The notes: generated from the sequence alone by a model not told the origin. Numbered from the stretch's first letter, positions 1-6,133 are shown. The stretch: 7,395 nt of DNA from Firmicutes bacterium UBA6418 (GCA_002439735.1 DJPG01000113.1:36602-43996); one strand, 5' to 3'. Translations and numbers: made by a program.

Positions 1-501
1 CTGCCGCAGGCCACTTCCTCGATCACGATGATCGTCGATGCGCTCTCGGACCTGTATCAACGCATCGTCAATCCGGATTTTACGGTACGCCGCCTGACCC
101 TCTGTGCGAACCATGTCCTGCCGGAAGACACGCTTGCCATGCACGGCGTCCTGCCAGCAAGCCGTCTGCCGCAAAACACAGGTAGCGCCGTCCCTGCAGA
201 GCACGCGCAGTCTGCGCAGGCCGCCGCGGCTTTTGCAGGACAGGGACCGGAACAAGAGCAGCAGCTCGACCTGTTCGGCTTTGTCGCAGACGGCAAAGAC
301 ATCTTCGGCCGCGACGCGGCGGAACTGCAACGGCAAAAAAAAGAAGCCGCCGCGGCCATCGCAAACGAGCGCAGGATCCAACAATCTTTGCTAGCGATCA
401 AGCAGAAATTCGGTAAAAACGCGATCATCAAAGGCCGCGATCTCGAAGACGGCGCGACTGCCATGCAGCGCAACGAGCAGATCGGAGGACACAAGGCATG
501 A
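1..501 (+). CDS. Y-family DNA polymerase (UmuC/DinB type), C-terminal part only
   Basis: The reading frame is already open at base 1, so the gene begins upstream. The visible 166 codons are the end of a translesion polymerase, covering the little-finger domain and C-terminal tail; the catalytic palm is outside the window. The start (LPQATSSIT, then DLYQRIVNPDFTVRRLTLCA) matches the little-finger region of Firmicutes UmuC-like polymerases. QLDLF at bases 262-276 is a typical beta-clamp binding motif, which would tether the enzyme to the replication clamp. The tail, with KKFGKNA-like (here KQKFGKNAIIKG), LEDGAT and RNEQIGGHKA, is characteristic of this family. An Ala/Gln-rich linker (about bases 148-261) between the little finger and the clamp motif looks longer than usual. 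The stop codon overlaps the next start (ATGA), so the two are translationally coupled. The family bypasses damaged template bases and is often SOS-induced; the promoter is not visible here. Confidence 0.88.
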   Translation: MPQATSSITMIVDALSDLYQRIVNPDFTVRRLTLCANHVLPEDTLAMHGVLPASRLPQNTGSAVPAEHAQSAQAAAAFAGQGPEQEQQLDLFGFVADGKDIFGRDAAELQRQKKEAAAAIANERRIQQSLLAIKQKFGKNAIIKGRDLEDGATAMQRNEQIGGHKA

Positions 502-1079
502 AAAACTACGATGATATCCTCCGACTGCCGCACCCGGTCTCCGCGAAGTACCGGCAAATGCCTCTCGCAGACCGCGCGGCACAGTTTATGCCATTTGCCG
601 CGCTGACCGGATACGAAGCGGCCTTAGCGGAAACCGCCCGCCTGACCAGTCCGCGTATCGAGCAAGACGAGACGCAGCGCGAACTGCTAGACCAGCAGCT
701 CAGCTTCCTGCAAAGCCTTGCCGCAGAGGCATCCGGTGCGAATACACAAGCAAAACCCGCTGCGTCTTTTCTCGCATCCGAAGTCTCAAAATCCGCATCA
801 TCCATCGTTCCCCTGCAGATCACCGTCACCTACTTCTGCCCGGACACAAAAAAAGAAGGCGGAGCTTATCTCACCGCCTCCGGGATCTTTCAAAAAGTCG
901 ATCCGTATGCACAGCTTCTTTATCTGGAGCTTGCCGCCGCAGAGGATGCAATTCTGTCAGCCGACAGGACAGGCTTAGCAGCCGATCCGCCGTTTGACCA
1001 AACACCGGAACGTCAAGCCATCCCGCTCGCGGACATTCTTCGCATCGACGGAGCCTGTTTCTCGGCATCAGCGTTCTGA
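498..1079 (+). CDS. YolD-like protein, partner of the upstream Y-family polymerase
   Basis: This 193-residue protein has the layout of Clostridia YolD-like proteins encoded next to UmuC-type polymerases. Residues 1-50 carry YDDILRLPHPVS and MPLADRAAQFMPFAALTGY, the best conserved part. Residues about 106-142 (ITVTYFCPD, KKEGGAYLT, GIFQKVDPY) and 175-185 (IPLADILRIDG) form the second conserved block. Between them, residues about 74-103 are a low-complexity Ala/Ser/Gln linker. The start ATG (498) overlaps the polymerase stop, with GGAGG at 484-488 nine bases upstream, so dosage is probably matched to the polymerase. YolD proteins are thought to act as UmuD-like accessory factors, but their biochemical role is poorly known. 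The last 12 bases overlap the end of the convergent LysR gene. The family call is good; the functional call is inferred from pairing. Confidence 0.82.
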   Translation: MKNYDDILRLPHPVSAKYRQMPLADRAAQFMPFAALTGYEAALAETARLTSPRIEQDETQRELLDQQLSFLQSLAAEASGANTQAKPAASFLASEVSKSASSIVPLQITVTYFCPDTKKEGGAYLTASGIFQKVDPYAQLLYLELAAAEDAILSADRTGLAADPPFDQTPERQAIPLADILRIDGACFSASAF

Positions 1080-2093
1080 TCCTGCTTTGCACGCTTCCCG
1101 CACAAACTGCAAAAAACTGCGTTCCGCCGCGCTCAGCTCGCGCGGCTCTTTGTGCACGATGCCCAGCGGCCGCGCGCAGATCGGCAGCAGCGGAACCTTG
1201 CGCACCGGCTCGCTGCTGCCGCGCATCACCAGTTCCGAAAGCATGGTCACACCCATGCCGCCTGCTACCATCCCCAGGATCACCGGATCATCCGCGCTGG
1301 CCGGCAGCAGCTGCGGATGCACCTGATGCTGCGCAAAGGCCTCCTGCACTTCCACATCCTCCCCGTAAGACGGCATGATGAACGGGTACTTTTCAAAGTC
1401 GGCGATCGCAAACGCATTCCCTGCTGCACTTGCCGCAGTTTCCGACTGCTTATTTCGCGCTGCAGCGGCTTGTCCTGTCTGCTCGGCAGTCCGCGCGGTT
1501 CCGTCGCTTTGCGGAAGCACCGCGTCATCCCCGTCTCTGCGCCGGATCGCCGGCAGCGCGATCGCCTGCAGAGCCTCATCGGACGGCGGCAGAACCGCAT
1601 AGAACGGATCGTCCGCCAGATGCAGGAACCGATAAGGCTGTGTCTTGTCTTCACACGCAAAGATCAAACGGAATCTGCCGTCTTTCATCCCCTGATACAA
1701 TTCCTGTCGGCTGAGAACCTCCAGTTCCACGCGGATCTCCGGATGCTTTTCCGCAAAAGCTCGCAGTAGCATTGGCATCCAGTTTTTGGCAATGCTCGCG
1801 TAAGCGCCGATGTGTAGTGCCGTTTCCGCTTCCCCCCGCAGCAGCGCCGCTTCCCGTTCGAGCGCCGCGGAACTTTCGACATAACCGCGCAGATACGGCA
1901 GCAGACGCTCCCCCGCTCCACTGAGCCGGATGCCGCGGTTCGTCCGCTCTGCCAACTGCACGCCGAGTTCTTCCTCCAACCGTTGCAGCAAATGCGAAAG
2001 CCCGGACGGCGTATAACCGTTCCTTTCGGCAGCTCCCATCAGACTGCCGCTCTCTACCGCCTCCAAGAAGACTTCCACTTTCTTTGCGTCCAT
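1068..2093 (-). CDS. LysR-family transcriptional regulator
   Basis: This 341-residue protein has an N-terminal winged helix-turn-helix at residues 1-60 (VEVFLEAVESGSLMGAAE, then TPSGLSHLLQRLEEELG and FxR-like AERTNRGIRLSGAG). A linker helix follows at about 61-88, then an effector-binding domain of the periplasmic-binding-protein type at about 91-330. Members usually have about 290-310 residues; the excess here is a low-complexity stretch at about 184-227, rich in Ala, Gln, Thr and Arg, where relatives have a short loop. The ATG at 2093 has GGAG eight bases upstream. The gene is divergent from the DUF554 gene, and the palindrome between them is a likely binding site, so it probably controls both itself and that gene. 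The effector cannot be read from the sequence. No stop codon or frameshift interrupts the insertion, so the gene looks intact. Confidence 0.93.
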   Translation of the reverse strand: MDAKKVEVFLEAVESGSLMGAAERNGYTPSGLSHLLQRLEEELGVQLAERTNRGIRLSGAGERLLPYLRGYVESSAALEREAALLRGEAETALHIGAYASIAKNWMPMLLRAFAEKHPEIRVELEVLSRQELYQGMKDGRFRLIFACEDKTQPYRFLHLADDPFYAVLPPSDEALQAIALPAIRRRDGDDAVLPQSDGTARTAEQTGQAAAARNKQSETAASAAGNAFAIADFEKYPFIMPSYGEDVEVQEAFAQHQVHPQLLPASADDPVILGMVAGGMGVTMLSELVMRGSSEPVRKVPLLPICARPLGIVHKEPRELSAAERSFLQFVREACKAGSER

Positions 2094-2133
2094 ATTTTGC
2101 GCTCCTTTTGTTGTGAATTTTTTTCATAGCAGT

Positions 2134-2162
2134 ATTATAAACTGTCGCTTTGCAACTTGCAA
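2134..2162 (-). promoter_or_regulatory. Sigma-A promoter of the LysR gene
   Basis: Read on the minus strand, TTGCAA (2157-2162) and a perfect TATAAT (2134-2139) are separated by 17 bases. Transcription would start near 2127, about 34 bases before the ATG. The -35 box is the distal half of the palindrome at 2150-2162, so a bound regulator would compete with RNA polymerase. Confidence 0.7.
2150..2162. promoter_or_regulatory. Candidate LysR operator TTGCAACTTGCAA
   Basis: This 13-bp sequence is two copies of the self-complementary hexamer TTGCAA around one central C, so it is a perfect palindrome apart from its centre. It fits the T-N11-A pattern typical of LysR-type binding sites exactly. It lies between the divergent LysR and DUF554 genes. 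One half is the -35 box of the leftward promoter and the other half is the -35 box of the rightward promoter. The regulator assignment is inferred from position and motif. Confidence 0.65.
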
Positions 2163-2177
2163 GAAAAAGTGTAGAAT
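2150..2177 (+). promoter_or_regulatory. Probable sigma-A promoter of the DUF554 gene
   Basis: TTGCAA (2150-2155) is followed after 16 bases by TAGAAT (2172-2177). Transcription would begin near 2184, leaving an untranslated leader of about 80 AT-rich bases. That leader holds a small inverted repeat, AGAAAA/TTTTCT around TTAG, at about 2194-2210. No riboswitch fold is recognisable. The weak boxes and overlapping operator suggest that the promoter needs its regulator. Confidence 0.55.
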
Positions 2178-2265
2178 ATGGATAAGAATTTTCAGAAAAT
2201 TAGTTTTCTCTCACGATAAACTTTAAAATATTTGTTTGAAATGTAAAGCAAAAAGGAGATAATTC

Positions 2266-2946
2266 ATGATCGGCACACTCTTCAACACGGCTATGATCCT
2301 CACCGGCAGTCTTGTCGGCAGCCTGCTTAAAAAAGGTCTCAAGGAAAAACAGCAGCGCGTCCTCTTCGACGCCATGGGTCTTGCCGCCGCCGGCATCGGC
2401 ATCAACGCCATTGTCAATAATATGCCGGACAGTCAGTACCCGGTACTCTTCATCGTCAGCCTCGCCGTCGGCAGCATCGTCGGCACCAGCCTGGATATCG
2501 ATGCGAAGTTTCAGCATCTGGTCGATTCCAGAGGCGGCAGCGGGCTCGGACAGGGACTTTCGACCGCCATCCTGCTTTTCTGCATCGGAACGCTCTCTAT
2601 ATTGGGCCCGATCCAGAGCGCAATCTACGGGGACGAAACCTTTCTTTTCACCAACGGCACACTGGATCTGGTCACTTCCATGGTGCTCGCCTCCACTTAC
2701 GGCATCGGCATCGCCATCACCGCCGCCGTACTTTTTCTCTGGCAGGGCGGCATCTATCTGGGTGCCAGCTTTCTGGCGGAATTCATCTCCGACAGCTTTA
2801 TGACGGAACTTTCCATCGTCGGTGGTTTCCTGATCGCCGCTTCGGGCATCTCGATCCTGAAGGTCAAAGATTTTAAGACCATGAACCTGCTGCCCGCGCT
2901 GCTGGTGCCTGTCGTCTTTTTCTTGGGAAAAAGTCTCATCGCCTAG
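2266..2946 (+). CDS. DUF554 family integral membrane protein
   Basis: This 226-residue, almost wholly hydrophobic protein matches the DUF554 family (YdfK/YqgA-like) over its full length. The opening MIGTLFNTAMILTGSLVGSLL, interrupted by a basic loop at residues 22-31, and the pattern DAMGLAAAGIGINAI (35-49) are family hallmarks. So are FCIGTLSILGPIQ (105-117) and the Gly-rich ASTYGIGIAITA helix. About seven membrane segments can be drawn: 1-21, 34-50, 58-75, 97-117, 131-168 (probably two) and 181-224 (two), giving a range of six to eight. GGAG lies seven bases before the ATG. The family is widespread in Firmicutes; it is often called a possible transporter, but its substrate is not established. 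Here the gene stands alone behind its own promoter and is divergent from a LysR regulator, so an inducible transport role is plausible but unproven. Confidence 0.92.
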   Translation: MIGTLFNTAMILTGSLVGSLLKKGLKEKQQRVLFDAMGLAAAGIGINAIVNNMPDSQYPVLFIVSLAVGSIVGTSLDIDAKFQHLVDSRGGSGLGQGLSTAILLFCIGTLSILGPIQSAIYGDETFLFTNGTLDLVTSMVLASTYGIGIAITAAVLFLWQGGIYLGASFLAEFISDSFMTELSIVGGFLIAASGISILKVKDFKTMNLLPALLVPVVFFLGKSLIA

Positions 2947-3060
2947 CGTCATTCGAGACTTCGACCGGCCACCGACCGACGCAGTCTCGTCGTTCTTACG
3001 CAAAGAAAAGGATTTTACCCATAAGGTCCTTCTTCTATACACATTAAGTAAATAAACAGC

Positions 3061-3093
3061 AAAAAACCGAAGCCGCCATGACTTCGGTTTTTT
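3061..3093. terminator. Bidirectional intrinsic terminator
   Basis: A 12-bp perfect stem, AAAAAACCGAAG (3061-3072) with CTTCGGTTTTTT (3082-3093), encloses a 9-base loop. Six T residues end it on the plus strand and six on the minus strand. It can therefore stop transcripts of the DUF554 gene from the left and of the exported-protein gene from the right. The 114 bases before it (2947-3060) contain no gene. They hold only a weak hairpin, CGACG-CAGTCT-CGTCG, at 2977-2992 followed by TTCTT, and a 7-bp inverted pair CGAGACT/AGTCTCG (2954-2960, 2983-2989). Confidence 0.9.
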
Positions 3094-3116
3094 GTCTGTA
3101 TATTTACACCTGTCCT

Positions 3117-4112
3117 TTATTCAAACTTGTATTCTTCCATGGAAATACTGCGATGCGTCTTCGCTGCAAGATCATAGACATGGAACTGTTCCGCTCCGGT
3201 TTCGGTCTCGATCAGCTGCTGATAATAGACCTCCGTGCTGCTGAAGCTGTCCACCGAAGCATCTGACGGCAGAGTCAGCAGCAGCGTTCTGCCCGCGCCG
3301 CTCAGCGATGCCTGATACACCTTTGTCCGGAACGCTTCATCGTAGACAGTATAGTATACCTTGCCCTGTTCCGCCTTGAGCGCACTGACGTAACCCGCGA
3401 TCGTGCGGATGACCTTGTTCGTCCGGCAGTCAAAGACCTTTATGCTGCGGTCATTCCAGCTGCGTCCGTAGAGATAGCGCGCGCCTGGATCGATACCGGT
3501 CCCGATGCAAAAATCAAAGTTTGCGGAGACCTTCGTCAGCTTTTGGTTTTTTCCCAGCGTCAGACAGTACAGCTTGCATTTTCCTTCATCTTTGTGTTTT
3601 TCAAAATACAGCCGATCGTTGTAGACATGCACCAGGTTCAGTGATTCTCCCGGCTGCATGGTCAGCGTTTTTACCGGCTTCTTGTTCTTGCCGTTCGTGC
3701 CGACCGAATAGATCCTTGCTTTATGCTTCGTCCACGGGTCCCAGTACTCCGTCGCGTAATAGACTTTCGCCCCGTTGGTCAGGATCTCGCTGTTCATATA
3801 GTTGGAGCCGTACGCTTCCCCGAGTTTCAGACGCACCAACTTCCTGCCGGTACCTTCTTCCGTCTTGGAATAGTAAAGCGTGCTCGTCGACAGATCCGCG
3901 CAGACGTACCGTTTCCAATACCAACCGCCTGCGGCTTCCCGCTTTTCGATCGGCTCGTTTTCATAGACGTTTTCCGCAACATAGAGCAGCTCGTACTTTG
4001 CGGCCGCATCGGCTTTCTCTGCCATTGCAAATCCCGCGCCCAGCAGGATCAGCACGGCCAAGATCGGCAGGACCGCCGCAGATATCCAACTTTTTTTGCT
4101 TCTTGCTGTCAT
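3117..4112 (-). CDS. Exported protein of unknown function, propeller-like repeats
   Basis: This 331-residue protein begins with a clear export signal: basic TARSKK, then a hydrophobic stretch at residues 9-29 and a likely cleavage after AMA (31) or ADA (36). No lipobox cysteine is present, so it would be secreted or, if uncleaved, membrane-anchored. The rest is polar and built of recurring short beta patterns: KVYYATEYW with RIYSVGTNG, RLYFEKH with KLYCLTLG, YLYGRSW with IKVFDCRTN, KVYYTVYDE with KVYQASLSG, and EVYYQQL with FHVYDL. They recur about every 45 residues. This is the signature of a beta-propeller of five or six blades, as in DUF5050-type surface proteins. No catalytic motif is seen. 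The ATG at 4112 has AGGAGG just upstream and a near-consensus promoter of its own. It is not clearly functionally linked to its neighbours. The fold is an inference from the repeat pattern. Confidence 0.78.
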   Translation of the reverse strand: MTARSKKSWISAAVLPILAVLILLGAGFAMAEKADAAAKYELLYVAENVYENEPIEKREAAGGWYWKRYVCADLSTSTLYYSKTEEGTGRKLVRLKLGEAYGSNYMNSEILTNGAKVYYATEYWDPWTKHKARIYSVGTNGKNKKPVKTLTMQPGESLNLVHVYNDRLYFEKHKDEGKCKLYCLTLGKNQKLTKVSANFDFCIGTGIDPGARYLYGRSWNDRSIKVFDCRTNKVIRTIAGYVSALKAEQGKVYYTVYDEAFRTKVYQASLSGAGRTLLLTLPSDASVDSFSSTEVYYQQLIETETGAEQFHVYDLAAKTHRSISMEEYKFE

Positions 4113-4144
4113 CTTTTCCTCCTTTGCCTCTTTCCCTTTTGTCC

Positions 4145-4173
4145 ATCATAGCAAAGATTCCGGATCCTGTCAA
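4145..4173 (-). promoter_or_regulatory. Near-consensus sigma-A promoter of the exported-protein gene
   Basis: Read on the minus strand, perfect TTGACA (4168-4173), a 17-base spacer and TATGAT (4145-4150) are present, with a TG two bases before the -10 (extended -10). Transcription would start near 4137, about 25 bases before the ATG. It lies between the CmpB-type gene and this gene, so the two can be transcribed separately. No operator is evident, which suggests constitutive expression. Confidence 0.8.
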
Positions 4174-4192
4174 TGCACGAACTGCATCGCGG

Positions 4193-4744
4193 TCAATAGG
4201 TGATCGGCGTGCGAAAGAACGCGCTCACGATGCAGTCGACCAGAAACAGCAGTGCGAGAGCTGCGCAGACAGCCGACACCCTATGCGGCTCTGCTTTTTT
4301 CACCAGCTGCGCGGCTGCCGGTTCGATCCGGTAGTGAAAGAGCAGGCCCAAAAAACCGAAGCTCACCACACTGCGAAAACAGATGATGCCGTCCAGATTC
4401 AGGAACAACCCCCGGTAATCCCACAGCCGGATGCCCAGAACATGAATGCCGACAAATCCGATCCCGTATTCCACCAGACCGGTCACCGCGATGCAGAGTG
4501 CAAACAGCAGCAACGGTCTTTTTTTGAGCGGCTTCATGGCGTAGATCCCCAACGCGCCGACGCCGTAGATCGGCAGCCACGGACCGTACAGGATACCGCG
4601 ATTGCGCAGCATCCCCTCGGTGATCCAGTAGAAGATCTCCTCATAGAACCAGCCTACCAGACAGCCGGTCAAAAAGATCAAAAATAAGTAACACAGTTTC
4701 TCCGCCTTTTCCTGACGGTAAAACGCAGTCAGATAACGCTCCAT
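4193..4744 (-). CDS. CmpB-family (ABC_trans_CmpB, PF06541-type) membrane protein
   Basis: This 183-residue membrane protein has the motif order of the family annotated as putative ABC transporter permease (CmpB). The motifs are GWFYEE (residues 31-36), RGILYGPWLPIYGVGAL (49-65), a VEY after a hydrophobic helix (91-93), RLWDYRG (106-112) and NLDGIICF (116-123). Membrane segments fall at about 18-36, 52-69, 78-100, 118-137 and 155-177. Despite its name the family has no ATP-binding domain, and no ABC ATPase gene is adjacent, so a transport role is not supported here; its function should be treated as unknown. Length is typical of a single-domain member. The ATG at 4744 is preceded by a purine-rich GGGGGA ribosome binding site. 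The promoter lies about 85 bases upstream, with a tandem repeat at the predicted transcription start. Confidence 0.85.
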   Translation of the reverse strand: MERYLTAFYRQEKAEKLCYLFLIFLTGCLVGWFYEEIFYWITEGMLRNRGILYGPWLPIYGVGALGIYAMKPLKKRPLLLFALCIAVTGLVEYGIGFVGIHVLGIRLWDYRGLFLNLDGIICFRSVVSFGFLGLLFHYRIEPAAAQLVKKAEPHRVSAVCAALALLFLVDCIVSAFFRTPITY

Positions 4745-4799
4745 CTTTTCCCCCTCTTTTCTCCAAGTGCCCCATACACTCTGTCTTTACCTTTTGCCA

Positions 4800-4824
4800 T
4801 TGACTATGACATTTGACTATGACA
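4800..4824. repeat. Tandem 12-bp direct repeat TTGACTATGACA x2
   Basis: Two identical copies of TTGACTATGACA (4800-4811 and 4813-4824) are separated by one base, so they repeat every 13 bp. They lie upstream of the CmpB-type gene, just downstream of its predicted -10 box, and cover the expected transcription start near 4820. This is a good position for a repressor site, though the spacing is not the 10-11 bp of same-face binding. The binding protein is unknown. Confidence 0.75.
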
Positions 4825-4826
4825 GC

Positions 4827-4835
4827 AGTATAGCA
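4827..4835 (-). promoter_or_regulatory. Extended -10 promoter of the CmpB-type gene
   Basis: Read on the minus strand, TGC followed by TATACT (4827-4832) makes an extended -10 element. The -35 position (about 4850-4855) reads TAGCAG and is poor, which is common for extended -10 promoters. It would leave a leader of about 75 bases that contains the tandem repeat. Nearby GCTGC/GCAGC inverted repeats at 4841-4861 overlap the upstream part. Confidence 0.5.
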
Positions 4836-4878
4836 CATCCGCAGCCGCGCTGCTAGGCAGCTTTTACAGAGAAATGTG

Positions 4879-4901
4879 TCGGAATTTGAGGGAGCTTGTC
4901 A
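4879..4901. repeat. Flanking direct repeat, copy 1 (3' side of the ATPase gene)
   Basis: TCGGAATTTGAGGGAGCTTG followed by TCA matches the copy at 6246-6268 at 21 of 23 positions in the same orientation. The last three bases are the complement of the ATPase stop codon TGA, so the repeat begins exactly at the end of that gene when read on the minus strand. Confidence 0.85.
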
Positions 4902-6104
4902 ATCCGTCAATCCAAGCAGCCAATCTCTTGCGTTGATCCTGCGTATGCCATCATAATCCACTTCCGGATCATCATCCATGGTAAGAATGACTTTCGGATA
5001 ATGGTCTTTGATCGCCTGCAGCGGCCGAAGCTCTCTTGCCAGCGTCTTTTCGTCACGCACCGATAATGCCGCCTGAAAATACCTTGTCCCCTTGCTGTTT
5101 TGCGCGACAAAATCCACCTCGAGTTCATCAACTTTTCCTACATAGACATCATATCCCCGCCGAAGAAGTTCCAAGTATATGATATTCTCAAGGATATGAC
5201 CTGCATCCGGCTTCTTGGAACCGATCAGCATAAAACGAAGCCCGATGTCTACCACATAGTATTTTTCAAGTGTTTTCAGATGCTGCTTCCCTTTTATGTC
5301 GTATCTTTTCGTCTGATACACGATATAGCTTTCCGTTAAGGCCGCAAGATACTTTTCGACCGTTCGCGCGTCTATTTTTCTCCCTGCGGAAGTCATGGTA
5401 TCTGCAATTTTTTTGGAAGATAAGTGACTGCCGATACTGTCAAAGATAAATTTTAAAATGCTTCTTAACATGATCGGGTCTGAAATTTTCTTTCGGTTCA
5501 TAATATCTTTGATAACGATCGTATTGTACAGACCCTCGAGGTAATTTCGGATTTCATCAGGCTGGTCTTTCAGCTCCAGCGTATAGGGAAAAGAGCTGTT
5601 TTGCAGATAATCCAGATATTTGGTCCCCCGATCCCGGTTATCGCCGGTGCTGAGCATGTATTCTTTGAAAGAAAACGGGAGCATTTCGATCTGCACATAT
5701 CTTCCTGATATCAAAGTCGCAATTTCGCTTGAAAGCATATACGCATTCGAACCGGTGATGTATAAATCGACATGTTCTTTCAGATGTAAGCTGTCTACTA
5801 CTTTCGGAAATTCCGCGACATTCTGTATCTCGTCTAAGAAAATGTAGGTCATCTTTTCTTTTACCAGACGTGCTTTCAGATAGTCATACAGTTTCCGATA
5901 GTCTGTCAGTTCTTCAAAATCAAGATCCTCAAAGTTGATTGAAATGATCTGATTTTCTTCCACGCCCTGTGCAAGCAGCCACTGTTGATAAAGCTCCAGC
6001 AATTTTGATTTCCCGCAGCGCCTGACCCCTGTAACAACTTTGATGATCTGCTTATCTTTCAGCGTGATCAATCTGTTTAAGTATTCTTCTCTTGGAATCA
6101 ACAC
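4899..6104 (-). CDS. AAA-type ATPase with C-terminal DUF4143 domain
   Basis: The protein has 401 residues from the GTG chosen here. The N-terminal P-loop domain has Walker A GVRRCGKS (26-33), Walker B YIFLDE (87-92), a sensor-like TGSN (117-120) and the family motif SGRY...LPFSFKEY (133-149). A winged helix (about 200-258, SSKKIADTM...VEKYLAAL) leads into DUF4143. There LENIIYLELLRRGYDVYVGK (305 on), EVDFVA (329-334) and YFQ (342-344) resemble a restriction-endonuclease-like fold. In place of the usual Lys the last strand has Gln, so nuclease activity is doubtful. The start is a choice between TTG (6110), only two bases after the GGGAGG site, and GTG (6104), eight bases after it; GTG gives MLIPREEYL and is preferred. 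Base composition is far more AT-rich than its neighbours. The cellular role of this expanded family is unknown. Confidence 0.9.
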   Translation of the reverse strand: MLIPREEYLNRLITLKDKQIIKVVTGVRRCGKSKLLELYQQWLLAQGVEENQIISINFEDLDFEELTDYRKLYDYLKARLVKEKMTYIFLDEIQNVAEFPKVVDSLHLKEHVDLYITGSNAYMLSSEIATLISGRYVQIEMLPFSFKEYMLSTGDNRDRGTKYLDYLQNSSFPYTLELKDQPDEIRNYLEGLYNTIVIKDIMNRKKISDPIMLRSILKFIFDSIGSHLSSKKIADTMTSAGRKIDARTVEKYLAALTESYIVYQTKRYDIKGKQHLKTLEKYYVVDIGLRFMLIGSKKPDAGHILENIIYLELLRRGYDVYVGKVDELEVDFVAQNSKGTRYFQAALSVRDEKTLARELRPLQAIKDHYPKVILTMDDDPEVDYDGIRRINARDWLLGLTD

Positions 6105-6133
6105 ATGCAATCCCTCCCTTGCGTATTTTCTTT

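Noticed and set aside
57..557. Open frame of 166 codons opposite the polymerase tail
   Set aside because: It is Ser/Cys/Arg-rich and spans the junction of two coupled plus-strand genes that are recognised.
1152..1769. Open frame of 205 codons opposite the LysR gene
   Set aside because: Composition is Arg/His/Leu-rich with no motif; the LysR protein on the other strand is unambiguous.
2200..3042. Long open frame of 280 codons on the minus strand opposite the DUF554 gene
   Set aside because: The plus-strand DUF554 protein is recognised over its full length with a good ribosome binding site. The antisense product is a run of Asp, Gly, Gln, Lys and Arg without any family pattern, as expected from the mirror of hydrophobic codons, and it would run through the terminator and promoter regions.
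3521..4687. Open frame of 388 codons on the plus strand across two minus-strand genes
   Set aside because: It crosses two recognised reading frames and the near-consensus promoter at 4145-4173, has an Arg/Ser/Pro-rich composition and shows no ribosome binding site or family motif.
4193..4744. Reading the CmpB-type gene and the ATPase gene as a transporter permease and its ATPase
   Set aside because: The ATPase is of the AAA/DUF4143 type with no ABC signature motif, has its own promoter and a different base composition. The CmpB-type label alone does not show transport.
4800..4824. TTGACT elements as -35 boxes of a plus-strand promoter
   Set aside because: No acceptable -10 box lies 16-18 bases downstream on the plus strand, and no plus-strand gene follows.
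4841..4865. GCTGC/GCAGC hairpin followed by TTTT as an intrinsic terminator
   Set aside because: The T-run lies on the plus strand, where no gene runs into it; on the minus strand, where the ATPase message would end, no T-run follows the stem.
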